A DNA stretch of 64,000 bases from Novosphingobium resinovorum (lineage in GTDB: Bacteria; Pseudomonadota; Alphaproteobacteria; Sphingomonadales; Sphingomonadaceae), in the NCBI RefSeq assembly GCF_027922145.1, contig NZ_BSFC01000035.1:34268-98267 (forward strand), written 5' to 3'. Below, in pieces: positions 9,225 through 17,675 of the stretch (positions within the stretch are counted from its first letter, which is position 1; each line of letters begins with the position of its first letter). The position numbers and the translations under genes are program-made. Below the pieces are notes generated by a model, which worked only from the letters and a program-made list of their open reading frames with translations, was not told the DNA's origin and did not search any database.

Positions 9225-9802
9225 TTGAGCCTTAGTTCGCCCTGGAGTGCTTCGCTCCGGGGCGACTGTGGCGCCGGACCCGATCGCCCCATCAGACACC
9301 GCGCTCCGCCGACCAGCGTATAGACCGCGTGGCGCCCCGCTCCGCGGTTCTGGTGATCGACGCGAAAGCCCTGGTAGTGGCGCCGGATCAGCCCGGCATG
9401 CACCAGTTCAGAAACCGCGCGGCTGAGGTTGGTCTTGCCCGACTTGCGGATACGTTCGTGCACCTCGGCGGCGATCACCGCTTCGGCCGCCTGCGGTTCC
9501 GCCGGGGCCTTGCCGGAGGCGAGCAGCTCAAGGCGCACTTTCTCCGCCAGCATCAGCCGCTTCGGGTCGCGTGCGCCCATCGGGGCGAGCGCGTCGCAGA
9601 GCCAGTCGCGCAGCAGGGTGCTGCGGCCTGCGCGCAGGATGAAGGGCCCCGCGCTGCCGTCGGGCCGCGCGATTTCGGCGATGAGGCTCAGAACCATGAA
9701 GGCATAGCGCGGCCGCGAACTTGTCTGTGCCACGCGGTCGAGGAGATCCGCCATGTCGCTGGTCTGCCCGCGATGCGGGGAGAGAGGCGTGTAATGGAAC
9801 AT
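9221..9802 (-). CDS. Conserved protein with C-terminal winged-helix-like segment, function unknown
   Basis: 193 residues, no signal peptide or membrane segment. The C-terminal part (about 125-170: NLSRAVSELVHAGLIRRHYQG then an R/G-rich hairpin and AVYTL) has the look of a winged helix-turn-helix with a basic wing. The N-terminal part begins MFHYTPLSPHRGQTSD. I recall similar uncharacterised proteins on sphingomonad replicons but cannot verify this. The promoter region carries a 9-bp inverted repeat TGACACTTT/AAAGTGTCA (9877-9903), a good candidate for an autoregulatory site. Related sites lie upstream of glgX at 55.5 kb. A role as a transcriptional regulator or a DNA-maintenance protein is inferred. 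Confidence 0.7.
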   Translation of the reverse strand: MFHYTPLSPHRGQTSDMADLLDRVAQTSSRPRYAFMVLSLIAEIARPDGSAGPFILRAGRSTLLRDWLCDALAPMGARDPKRLMLAEKVRLELLASGKAPAEPQAAEAVIAAEVHERIRKSGKTNLSRAVSELVHAGLIRRHYQGFRVDHQNRGAGRHAVYTLVGGARCLMGRSGPAPQSPRSEALQGELRLN

Positions 9803-10410
9803 AGCGAGGCAAAATAGAGCACATAAATGGAATCGTGAGAATCCCCTTTCCGGACCATGTTTCGCTTTGTCAGCAATGACACTTTACCGGGGGCAAAGTG
9901 TCACGGGTGAGATTCTCCATTACGCTCATGATTCGCTACGCCCGGCGAACCTTTCACGCCAATTGACCCGATGCGCGTGCAATCAAACATACCCGCGAAT
10001 TGGTAAGACCGACGTGGGTATCGGACGCACCAAACATTGCCGGTAAGAAGTAGGGGGGCGGCGAATTGCGCCGGAATACTTCGGAAAAGGGTCATTTCCG
10101 GCACTTATCCTGCCTTCATGCGGACTTGCCTCGACAAATCGCCACAGCGAATGCCCGCACGAGCATCATCGCCGGGAAGATGTTGGCCGCCACTGCTTCA
10201 TTACTCCGCCGCCCGCCCGTATGGTCCAGCGGCTGATTGCGGAGCTTTCCGGCCTCGCAATTGGACGGACAGGTTCCCGCGTCGACGGGGGCCGCCGAAG
10301 AAGGCTCCGCCGCCAAGACGGGGCGATCGACGGGCGTTTCCAGCACCATGCGGCCTCAGGGCCGCAGCCGGGAGCGACCGAACGGTAAGACCAATGATGG
10401 GGATGATGTG
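9803..10410. promoter_or_regulatory. Intergenic region with two inverted repeats upstream of the TonB receptor
   Basis: 608 bp between divergent genes with no convincing ORF. It contains the 9-bp inverted repeat at 9877-9903, an outer pair GAATCGTGAG (about 9830-9839) with CTCATGATTC (about 9927-9936), and GCCGGAA (10070-10076) paired with TTCCGGC (10096-10102). Both promoters must lie here; no single -35/-10 pair stands out. Confidence 0.4.
9877..9903. repeat. Inverted repeat TGACACTTT-N9-AAAGTGTCA
   Basis: Two perfect 9-bp arms are separated by 9 bp, about 75-100 bp upstream of the 9802 start codon. The 10-mer AAAGTGTCAC recurs at 55560-55569 in the array upstream of glgX. It is a probable binding site for a dimeric regulator, possibly the product of the adjacent gene. 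Confidence 0.55.
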
Positions 10411-12780
10411 ATGAGGCTGTTTTCGTCTGTACTTCTGTGTTCCGCCAGCCTGGCAGGTCTCTCGACCCCGGCCCTTGCGCAGGATGCGGACACGTCCGCC
10501 GACGAAGCGGTCGCCGGCAACGTCATCATCGTCCAGGCTCGCCGCCGCGACGAGGCGGTGCAGGACGTTCCGGCGGTCATCGACACGGTGACGGCGGACG
10601 ACGTGGCCAAGCTCAACATCCGTGACTTCAAGGAAGTCTCCACCCTCGTCCCCGGCCTCCAGCTCACCACCGAGGCGAACGGCGTCGGCGGCGGCGGCCG
10701 CCTGCGCGGCGTCAACTTCGACGTCTCGGCCAGCGGCACCAACCCGACGGTCGAATTCTACTTCAACGACGCGCCGATCACGGCGGGCGTGATCCTGCAG
10801 CAGATGTACGACATCGGCCAGATCGAAGTGCAGCGCGGGCCTCAGGGCACGCTGCGCGGCCGCGCCGCGCCTTCGGGCTCGATCACCATCGGCGCCAAGA
10901 AGCCCGATCTCTATTCGGTGGGCGGCTTCACCGACATGACCGCCAACGATATCGGCACGCTCAACTTCAAGGGCGGCTTCAACCTGCCCATCATCGAAGG
11001 CATCGCCGCGATCCGCGTCGCCGGTGTCTGGGACGAGAACGAGGCCGACCGCGTCCGTCCGATCACTTCTGCGCGCGATCCCTTCCAGCGCACCAAGAGC
11101 GGCCGCATCTCCGCCATCGTGCAGCCGACCGACTGGCTGAAGTTCGAGGGCATGTACCAGAAGATGGACCGCAAGGCCCGTCTCTACGATCAGGTCGCGT
11201 CCTTCAGCGAAGTGAACCCCGACGCCGCCGCGAGCCCGGTCTATATCGACAGTTCGGACCGCCGCTCGATCATGGAATCGCCGCGTCCGATCCACCAGAT
11301 CTACGACATCTACAACTGGCGCGCGGAGGCATCGGGCTTCGGGCAAGTGCTGATCTATCAGGGCCAGCACTATACCCAGAAGATCACCGGCATCGAAAAT
11401 TCGGACGAGGCCAACTTCTTTTCCGCCGGCACCGTTCAGGATACGTATTCGTCGCCCAAGGCGACCTCGCATGAAGTGCGCCTGCAGAACGACGCGCGCA
11501 TCGCCGACATCTTCGATTACGTCGTCGGCTTCTTCGACTACAAGAACGACAACCCGACGACTCTCAACCGTCCGACCATCCTGGGCTATCCGACGAGCGC
11601 GACGACCGGTGCCATCTTCGGCATCGTCAACACCGCGATCCAGCGTACCAATACCAGCCACGAGCAGTCGTTCTTCGGCAACCTGACCGCGCATCTGGGC
11701 GAGGGGACCGAAGTTTCCGGCGGCGTGCGCCACATCTCCTACACTTCGCAGAACGGCTTGTTCATCAATGGCGCCTCGACCGCCACGACCGGTCAGGACG
11801 CGAAGAAGTGGATCTACTCGGCTTCGGTGAAGCACAATTTCTCGCCAGACTTCATGGTCTATGCGAGCACGGGAAGCTCCTGGCGGCCCGGTATCAACGT
11901 GGTTGGCGATTTCAGCCAGCGCATGTCGGAACTGGAGGAGAGCTTCGTCAACCTGCCGCCGGAAAGCTCCAAGTCCTATGAGCTGGGCTTCAAGAGCACG
12001 CTTCTGGGCGGCCGCATGCGCCTGAACGCGACGGCCTACCACCAGAAGTTCAAGAACTATCCGTACCGCACCGGCGGACGCGGGGTCTACTTCGTGGACT
12101 ACACCAATCCGGCCAACCCGGTGGTGACCCAGTTCAACTTCGTCGGCGCCGTCCCGGTCGAGGTCAACGGCATCGAGGGCGACGTCTCGATCGACGTGAT
12201 GGACGGCTGGAACCTGGGTCTCGTCGCCAGCTACTCGATCGGCAAGATCAAGAGCGGTACGGTTCCATGTAACGACCTCAACGGGGACGGCGTGCCGGAT
12301 GTGATCACGTCCGCGCCTTCGCTGCCGGTTCTGCAGGCTGCGGTTGGCAGTGACAACATTTCGGCTTGCCAGGTCAACCAGCGCTCCGGCTTCCAGGCGC
12401 CGTTCAGCGCAACGCTGACCAGCGAATACAGCTTCGCGGTGAGCGATCACGTCAATGCGTACGTGCGCGGCCTGTTCAACTTCTTCGGCAGTTCGCGCGT
12501 CGACCCGGTGAACATCTACGACAACCTCGGCTCTTACGGTCTGGTCAATGTCTTTACCGGCATCCGCGACGCCAAGGGGGCGTGGGAAGTCTCGCTCTTC
12601 GCCAAGAACCTGCTGGACACCACCAAGACGCTGACCCGGACCGACCCGCTGTTTACGTCCTATCGCAACATTCTGGCGGGTGGCGCGGCGACCACGTTCA
12701 CCAGCACTTACAACGGCGTGACCACCACCGCCCCGCGCGAGTTCGGTATCAACGTCCGCTACGCCTTCGGCAGCCGCTGA
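10411..12780 (+). CDS. TonB-dependent receptor
   Basis: 789 residues from ATG 10411, which starts a clean signal peptide ending STPALAQ. A TonB-box-like NVIIVQARRR follows at about 30-40. The plug domain (about 45-160: VPAVIDTVTADDVAKL, then QIEVQRGPQGTLRGR) and a beta-barrel ending in an aromatic-rich strand (FGINVRYAFGSR) complete the protein. It transports an unknown ligand across the outer membrane using TonB energy. No biosynthetic or catabolic gene is directly attached; a palindromic repeat and a convergent LysR gene follow. The upstream in-frame start at 10237 adds a low-complexity stretch ahead of the signal peptide and was rejected. Confidence 0.87.
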   Translation: MRLFSSVLLCSASLAGLSTPALAQDADTSADEAVAGNVIIVQARRRDEAVQDVPAVIDTVTADDVAKLNIRDFKEVSTLVPGLQLTTEANGVGGGGRLRGVNFDVSASGTNPTVEFYFNDAPITAGVILQQMYDIGQIEVQRGPQGTLRGRAAPSGSITIGAKKPDLYSVGGFTDMTANDIGTLNFKGGFNLPIIEGIAAIRVAGVWDENEADRVRPITSARDPFQRTKSGRISAIVQPTDWLKFEGMYQKMDRKARLYDQVASFSEVNPDAAASPVYIDSSDRRSIMESPRPIHQIYDIYNWRAEASGFGQVLIYQGQHYTQKITGIENSDEANFFSAGTVQDTYSSPKATSHEVRLQNDARIADIFDYVVGFFDYKNDNPTTLNRPTILGYPTSATTGAIFGIVNTAIQRTNTSHEQSFFGNLTAHLGEGTEVSGGVRHISYTSQNGLFINGASTATTGQDAKKWIYSASVKHNFSPDFMVYASTGSSWRPGINVVGDFSQRMSELEESFVNLPPESSKSYELGFKSTLLGGRMRLNATAYHQKFKNYPYRTGGRGVYFVDYTNPANPVVTQFNFVGAVPVEVNGIEGDVSIDVMDGWNLGLVASYSIGKIKSGTVPCNDLNGDGVPDVITSAPSLPVLQAAVGSDNISACQVNQRSGFQAPFSATLTSEYSFAVSDHVNAYVRGLFNFFGSSRVDPVNIYDNLGSYGLVNVFTGIRDAKGAWEVSLFAKNLLDTTKTLTRTDPLFTSYRNILAGGAATTFTSTYNGVTTTAPREFGINVRYAFGSR

Positions 12781-12790
12781 GAGGCCAAGG

Positions 12791-12881
12791 ACTTCGTCAT
12801 TGCGAGCCGCGAAGCGGAGAAGCAATCCAGGGCAGCTTTGCGTTGCTCTGGATTGCTTCGCTCCGCTCGCAATGACGAAGT
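12791..12881. repeat. Palindromic intergenic repeat, family A copy 1 (GTCATTGCGAGC type)
   Basis: A 91-bp nested palindrome. Outer 17-bp arms ACTTCGTCATTGCGAGC (12791-12807) and its exact complement (12865-12881) enclose inner arms GAAGCAATCCAG (12819-12830) and CTGGATTGCTTC (12848-12859). It lies between the convergent TonB-receptor and LysR genes and may also end transcription. A second copy is at 40192-40274. Confidence 0.85.
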
Positions 12882-12895
12882 GAGGCGGACTTTCG

Positions 12896-13795
12896 CTAAT
12901 TCGCCGTTTCCCCCGCCAATAGAGCGGGCAATCGGCGGCGCAGCAGCGCCACGAACAGGCTGACCTTGGGGGAGAGGTGCTTGAGGCGTGGATAGACGGC
13001 CCAGATCGGTTCGTCGTCGGGACATTCTCCGGCGAGCACTTCCTCCAGCCGGCCCTCTGCGATCGCCGCTGCCGTATAGAACGCGGGCAACTGGCACACG
13101 CCCATGCCTTCCAGCGCCGCTTCCAGCACCATCGTTCCGTTGTTGCAGCGCCAGCGCCCTTCCGGACGAAAGGTTTCGCCGCGCTGGAAGTGCCAGAGCG
13201 CGGCCGAGCCGACGAGACAGTCGTGCTCCTTCAACTCGGCGATGCGTTGTGGGCGTCCCTTCGCGGCGAGATAGGCGGGCGCGGCGACGGTGACCATCGC
13301 CCGCGAAGCCACCCGTGTCGCGACGAGGCGCGAGTCCTCCAGATGCCCCGTGCGGATGGCGATGTCGTAGCCGTCGCGGATCAGATCGACGACGTCGTTG
13401 TCGAGGTCGCAGGCGATCGCGAGCCTGGGATGCTCACGCGCATACTCGCGCAAAACCGGGCCGATGAACCGCTCTCCCAATGTGTACGAGCAGGTGATGC
13501 GCAAGTTGCCGCGCGGGCTACCCTGCGCGGTGACGGCGGCGATGGCGTCCTCGCGCTCGGAGATCAGGCGGCTGCCGGTCTCGTAGAAGATGCGGCCCGC
13601 TTCGGTCAGCCCCAGCGAGCGGGTGGTGCGATGGAACAACTGGCTGCCGAGCTTCGCCTCCAGCCGGGAAACGGCGCGGCTCATGTGCGTGACCGAAGCG
13701 CCGAAGCTGCGTGCGGCGGCGGTGAAGCTGCCGGTCCGCGCCACCGTCACGAATTCCTCGATGCCGTCCCAGGCTCCAATCACGATTTTTTCCAC
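12896..13795 (-). CDS. LysR-family regulator divergent from the formaldehyde operon
   Basis: 299 residues from GTG 13795; no strong ribosome-binding site is visible and an internal GTG at 13783 is possible. The winged helix (about 10-70, FTAAARSFGASVTHMSRAVSRL) and the LysR substrate-binding domain are intact. It is transcribed away from adhC with 84 bp between, so it is the natural candidate regulator of the adhC-VOC-fghA operon. LysR control of glutathione-dependent formaldehyde dehydrogenase is known in some bacteria. Whether it senses formaldehyde here is inferred. Confidence 0.85.
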   Translation of the reverse strand: MEKIVIGAWDGIEEFVTVARTGSFTAAARSFGASVTHMSRAVSRLEAKLGSQLFHRTTRSLGLTEAGRIFYETGSRLISEREDAIAAVTAQGSPRGNLRITCSYTLGERFIGPVLREYAREHPRLAIACDLDNDVVDLIRDGYDIAIRTGHLEDSRLVATRVASRAMVTVAAPAYLAAKGRPQRIAELKEHDCLVGSAALWHFQRGETFRPEGRWRCNNGTMVLEAALEGMGVCQLPAFYTAAAIAEGRLEEVLAGECPDDEPIWAVYPRLKHLSPKVSLFVALLRRRLPALLAGETAN

Positions 13796-13879
13796 TCGGT
13801 TATAATGCTTTTCCCAAGAACCCCATTAACGACAATCCGGCAAGGCGCTAGAACCCGCGGCGAAAAGGAGACACCCCGC

Positions 13880-14992
13880 ATGAAGACCCGCGCCGCCGTT
13901 GCCTTCGAGGCGAAGAAGCCGCTCGAAATCGTCGAAGTGGACCTGGAAGGGCCGAAGGAAGGCGAAGTCCTGGTCGAGATCATGGCGACCGGCATCTGCC
14001 ACACCGACGCCTACACGCTCGACGGCTTCGACAGCGAGGGCATCTTCCCCTCGATCCTCGGCCATGAAGGCGCCGGGATCGTGCGCGCGGTGGGGCCGGG
14101 CGTCACCAGCGTGAAGCAGGACGACCACGTGATTCCGCTCTACACGCCGGAATGCCGCCAGTGTAAGTCGTGCCTCTCGGGCAAGACCAACCTGTGCACC
14201 GCGATCCGCGCCACGCAGGGCAAGGGCCTGATGCCCGACGGCACCAGCCGGTTCAGCTACAAGGGCCAGCAGATCTTCCACTACATGGGCTGCTCGACGT
14301 TCTCGAACTTCACCGTCCTGCCCGAGATCGCGGTCGCCAAAATCCGTGAGGACGCGCCGTTCCAGTCCTCGTGCTACATCGGCTGCGGCGTCACCACCGG
14401 CGTGGGCGCGGTGATCAACACCGCCAAGGTGCAGGTGGGCGACAACGTCGTCATCTTCGGCCTCGGCGGGATCGGCCTCAACGTCATCCAGGGAGCCCGC
14501 CTTGCTGGCGCGAACAGGATCATCGGCGTCGACATCAATCCGGATCGCGAGGAATGGGGCCGCCGCTTCGGCATGACCGACTTCCTCAACACCAAGGGCA
14601 TGAGCCGCGAGGACATCGTCGCGAAGATCGTGCTGATGACCGACGGCGGGGCCGACTATACCTTCGACGCCACCGGCAACACCGAAGTGATGCGCACTGC
14701 TCTGGAAGCCTGCCATCGCGGCTGGGGCACCTCGATCATCATCGGCGTGGCGGAAGCGGGCAAGGAGATCGCGACGCGCCCGTTCCAGCTTGTCACCGGC
14801 CGCAACTGGCGCGGCACCGCGTTCGGCGGTGCCAAGGGCCGCACCGACGTGCCCAAGATCGTCGATATGTACATGACCGGCAAGATCGAAATCGATCCGA
14901 TGATAACCCACGTCATGGGCCTTGAAGAAATCAACAAGGGCTTTGACTTGATGCACGCGGGCGAATCCATTCGCTCGGTCGTGGTCTTCTGA
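13880..14992 (+). CDS. adhC: S-(hydroxymethyl)glutathione dehydrogenase / class III alcohol dehydrogenase
   Basis: 370 residues, the usual length of the zinc alcohol dehydrogenase class III family. It oxidises S-hydroxymethylglutathione, formed from formaldehyde and glutathione, to S-formylglutathione with NAD+. Visible signatures: GICHTDAY (catalytic zinc Cys, about 40), GHEGAG, the structural-zinc cluster CRQCKSCLSGKTNLC (about 95-110), and the Rossmann motif GLGGIGL (about 195). ATG 13880 has AAGGAG 9 nt upstream. The long in-frame extension to 12977 is antisense to the LysR gene and is not part of the protein. Cytoplasmic; first gene of the operon with the S-formylglutathione hydrolase at 15392. 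Confidence 0.95.
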   Translation: MKTRAAVAFEAKKPLEIVEVDLEGPKEGEVLVEIMATGICHTDAYTLDGFDSEGIFPSILGHEGAGIVRAVGPGVTSVKQDDHVIPLYTPECRQCKSCLSGKTNLCTAIRATQGKGLMPDGTSRFSYKGQQIFHYMGCSTFSNFTVLPEIAVAKIREDAPFQSSCYIGCGVTTGVGAVINTAKVQVGDNVVIFGLGGIGLNVIQGARLAGANRIIGVDINPDREEWGRRFGMTDFLNTKGMSREDIVAKIVLMTDGGADYTFDATGNTEVMRTALEACHRGWGTSIIIGVAEAGKEIATRPFQLVTGRNWRGTAFGGAKGRTDVPKIVDMYMTGKIEIDPMITHVMGLEEINKGFDLMHAGESIRSVVVF

Positions 14993-15006
14993 AGAGGGAA
15001 ATTTCG

Positions 15007-15387
15007 ATGTTCACGCATATCATGGTCGGCGCCAATGACGTTCCGGCCGCCAAGACCTTCTACGATGCCGTTCTCGGCGCGCTCGGCCATGGCGAGGGCA
15101 ACTTGATCGGCGAAGGGCACGGTGTCGGATACGCCACGTCCGGCGGCTTCTTCGCGGCGGTGACCCCGCGCGACGGCAATGCGCCGAGCTTCGCCAACGG
15201 CGGCACGATCGGCTTTGCCGCACCCGGCCCCGAGGCGGTCGATGCCGCCCATGCTGCAGGTCTCGCTGCAGGCGGCACCTGTGAAGGTGCGCCCGGTCCG
15301 CGCGAGATGTTCCCTGGTGCCTACGGCGCGTACTTGCGCGATCCGACCGGCAACAAGCTCTGCCTCTGGCAGGCACCGAAGGCCTGA
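15007..15387 (+). CDS. VOC-family (glyoxalase/dioxygenase-like) protein
   Basis: 126 residues in the single-domain VOC fold: N-terminal FTHIMVGANDVPAAKTFYDAVLGALG and C-terminal GAYLRDPTGNKLCLW, with a His near residue 4 as a candidate metal ligand. It lies 14 bp after adhC and 4 bp before fghA, so it is co-transcribed with formaldehyde detoxification. VOC proteins of this size occur as companions of adhC/fghA in several proteobacteria. A role in handling a glutathione adduct is plausible but not shown. True glyoxalase I activity is not supported by clear motifs. Confidence 0.85.
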   Translation: MFTHIMVGANDVPAAKTFYDAVLGALGHGEGNLIGEGHGVGYATSGGFFAAVTPRDGNAPSFANGGTIGFAAPGPEAVDAAHAAGLAAGGTCEGAPGPREMFPGAYGAYLRDPTGNKLCLWQAPKA

Positions 15388-15391
15388 TGCG

Positions 15392-16231
15392 ATGAGCCTG
15401 GAGACGATTTCCACCAACCGCGGCCACGGCGGCACGCAGGGCGTCTATCGCCACGACAGCGCCGAGACCGGAACGCCGATGACGTTCTCCGTCTTCGTAC
15501 CCGACCATGAGCCGGGTGCGAAACTGCCGGTGCTATGGTATCTCTCCGGGCTCACATGCACGCATGCGAACGTCACCGAGAAGGGTGAGTTTCGTGCAGC
15601 ATGCGCGCAGCATGGCGTGATCTTCGTCGCGCCGGATACCAGTCCGCGCGGCGACGACGTGCCTGACGATGAGGGCTACGACTTCGGCAAGGGCGCGGGC
15701 TTCTACGTCGATGCGACGCGTGATCCCTGGGCGCAGCATTTCCGCATGCGCTCCTACATCGAGGCCGAATTACCCGCGCTCGTCGCGCAGCATTTCGCGG
15801 TGGACACTGCGCGTCAGGGGATCACCGGCCACTCGATGGGCGGCCATGGTGCGCTGACGATCGCGCTGCGCAACCCGGATCGTTTCCGCTCGGTCAGCGC
15901 CTTCTCGCCGATCGTCTCGCCGCTGAACTGCCCCTGGGGCGACAAGGCGCTGACGGGCTATCTCGGCGATGACCGTGTCGGCTGGCGTGCCTATGACGCC
16001 TGCGCGCTGATCGAGGACGGCGCGCGCGTTCCGGCGCTGCTTGTGGATCAGGGGACGGCGGACGGCTTCCTCAACGAACAACTGCGCACGCCGCTGCTCG
16101 TCGCGGCATGCGAGAAGGCGGGGCAGCCTGCGACGATCCGCATGCAGGAGGGGTACGACCACTCGTACTACTTCATCTCCACGTTCATGCCCGAGCACGT
16201 CGCCTGGCACGCGGAGCGCCTTCGCGGCTGA
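15392..16231 (+). CDS. fghA: S-formylglutathione hydrolase
   Basis: 279 residues, the normal length of this esterase-D family. It hydrolyses S-formylglutathione to formate and glutathione, the second step of formaldehyde oxidation. The alpha/beta-hydrolase nucleophile is Ser148 in GHSMGG. The oxyanion-hole region LSGLTCTHANVTEKG (about 52-66) and the C-terminal GYDHSYYF with the catalytic His are typical. Only 4 bp separate it from the VOC gene. ATG 15392 aligns with the family N-terminus (ETISTNRGHGGTQGVYRH); a longer frame from 15179 overlaps the VOC gene and is ignored. Convergent with the RES toxin gene (4 bp apart). Confidence 0.95.
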   Translation: MSLETISTNRGHGGTQGVYRHDSAETGTPMTFSVFVPDHEPGAKLPVLWYLSGLTCTHANVTEKGEFRAACAQHGVIFVAPDTSPRGDDVPDDEGYDFGKGAGFYVDATRDPWAQHFRMRSYIEAELPALVAQHFAVDTARQGITGHSMGGHGALTIALRNPDRFRSVSAFSPIVSPLNCPWGDKALTGYLGDDRVGWRAYDACALIEDGARVPALLVDQGTADGFLNEQLRTPLLVAACEKAGQPATIRMQEGYDHSYYFISTFMPEHVAWHAERLRG

Positions 16232-16235
16232 TCGC

Positions 16236-16916
16236 TCAGCCGAACGCGCGCTTTTCGTAGACGGTGGCGATCGCGCTGCCGTCCCAGACGTAGCACAAGT
16301 GGCGTTCCTGCCGGCAGTTGGAGAGCAGGCGTGGCCGGAACACAGCCGCGCATTCGCCGCCCTCATGCCGGACACTGGCATAGACGATGCCGTCCGAACC
16401 TTCGCCGCGCAGGGCTACGGCAAACGCCTGCGACGCGCCGTAGTGGTCGGGGTGGTAGATCGCCGCAAGATCTTCCCGCCGCTCACGTATGTCGTGCATC
16501 CGCGCGGCAAGATCGACGGCATAGACCCGCATGTCGAGTTCCTGCGCAGGCTCCAAGGTGAAGGCCATGAACCGGCCGCGATGGTAGCAGGTTTCCGCCA
16601 CTGCCGTATCGACCGAGCGCGCCGCGTAGAAAACCCCGAATGCCCCGTCGGTGAACCGGTCGCCTTTCGGATTGAGATGCGTAAAGGCCGCCATGATTGG
16701 CGTCGAACCGGGGCCGGAGACGCGGTCCTCGGGCGGCACCAGCGCCAGTTGGCCGGTCTCTTCGCGCAGACGGTCGTTCGTCATCGCCTCCAGTGCGAAT
16801 ACGGCTTCGAGGTCGGCCGGATCGGCAACCTTGTCGAACACGGAGACCGGAGGGAACCGGCTCGGCACGATGCGATAGCACGGCGTCCAGAGCAGGGCGG
16901 TTACCGGAACGTCCAT
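16236..16916 (-). CDS. RES-domain toxin (NAD+-consuming type)
   Basis: 226 residues. An N-terminal CYRIVPSRFPP motif with Arg15, a central FYAARSVDTAVAETCYHR block and a C-terminal Ser-containing segment match the RES family, named for its conserved Arg-Glu-Ser. These toxins, such as MbcT and Res, degrade or modify NAD+ and are paired with Xre-MbcA-ParS antitoxins. The partner lies immediately upstream (16931-17323, 14-bp gap) on the same strand in the order antitoxin then toxin. Length and motif order look intact, so the toxin is probably active when free. Confidence 0.88.
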   Translation of the reverse strand: MDVPVTALLWTPCYRIVPSRFPPVSVFDKVADPADLEAVFALEAMTNDRLREETGQLALVPPEDRVSGPGSTPIMAAFTHLNPKGDRFTDGAFGVFYAARSVDTAVAETCYHRGRFMAFTLEPAQELDMRVYAVDLAARMHDIRERREDLAAIYHPDHYGASQAFAVALRGEGSDGIVYASVRHEGGECAAVFRPRLLSNCRQERHLCYVWDGSAIATVYEKRAFG

Positions 16917-16930
16917 GAGGATGTTTGCCG

Positions 16931-17323
16931 TCAGCCGCGCTGGGCGTCGACGTACTGCCGCACCACATAGAGGTCCGCGACGTTGCCTGAAGTCATGCGA
17001 TCAAGCGCCGAGCGGCCGCTGAATAGCGGTGCGGCATTGGGTTTGCGCACCCAATCGTCGGCCGTTCGCGGTAGCAGGATTTGCAGGCCCTTGTAGATGC
17101 CCAGGACGTAGGAAATGCGCTCTAGCGCATCCTTGGGAATGGCCGCCACGGCGCCGCGCTTCCACGACTGGAACGTGGAACGGTTGTCCAGTCCGAGCAG
17201 CCGCATCTGTTCGTTCTCCTTGAGTCCCCAGGCATCGGCGATGCGAAAGAACGTGCGCAAGGCAGGGCCGGTCAGATCCTTCCGGTTCGGTTCGCGGGAC
17301 TGCATGATCGTGGCCATGACCAT
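16931..17323 (-). CDS. Xre/MbcA/ParS-type antitoxin
   Basis: 130 residues. An N-terminal Xre-like helix-turn-helix (about 20-75: TFFRIADAWGLKENEQMRLLG then FQSWKRG) is followed by the MbcA/ParS toxin-binding domain ending APLFSGRSALDRMTSGNVADLYVVRQYVDAQRG, typical of the DUF2384 family whose C-terminus enters the RES active site. It should neutralise the RES toxin and repress the pair. Three in-frame Met codons (17323, 17317, 17305) are possible starts and none has a strong ribosome-binding site. The upstream DNA is AT-rich and probably carries the promoter. Confidence 0.88.
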   Translation of the reverse strand: MVMATIMQSREPNRKDLTGPALRTFFRIADAWGLKENEQMRLLGLDNRSTFQSWKRGAVAAIPKDALERISYVLGIYKGLQILLPRTADDWVRKPNAAPLFSGRSALDRMTSGNVADLYVVRQYVDAQRG

Positions 17324-17675
17324 CAGATGTACGCATTCTGATCAAATTTCAATAAATGATCATAAAATAATCGAGAAAGAAACGTAAGGAGAAGGTAGTG
17401 TTCACGTTCGTGAACGCATCGTGCGGACTGGCTTGTGCCAGTGATGCGGGACTGCGTGAAATTCAGGTCATCTGGTCTATGCGCTTTGTCTTCCCCGACG
17501 ATGCCACATTGCAGATCATCCGACGGTTCCCCGCGATACCGTAACAAACATGCGCAGATCGGCGCAAAAGACAAACATTTGACACCTCCGGGCAAACAGC
17601 GCACAGTCTGTTCACAGATATGAACGTATCGTTCTGATTCATGAACGAATGACGTGAAAGTGATCAGGGGCCGCG
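17324..17675. promoter_or_regulatory. AT-rich divergent regulatory region with GTTCA/TGAAC palindromes
   Basis: 352 bp between the toxin-antitoxin pair and the IclR gene; no gene. The left part (17345-17372) is AT-rich and suits the antitoxin promoter. The inverted repeat GTTCACG-TT-CGTGAAC lies at 17400-17415, and further GTTCA/TGAAC half-sites occur at about 17610-17650, including GTTCACAGATATGAAC and TTCATGAA near the IclR start. These are candidate operators for the IclR regulator. Confidence 0.45.

Noticed and set aside
12977..14992. Apparent 671-residue fusion ending in the adhC product
   Set aside because: The first 300 codons are antisense to the LysR gene; family length and a strong ribosome-binding site set the adhC start at 13880.
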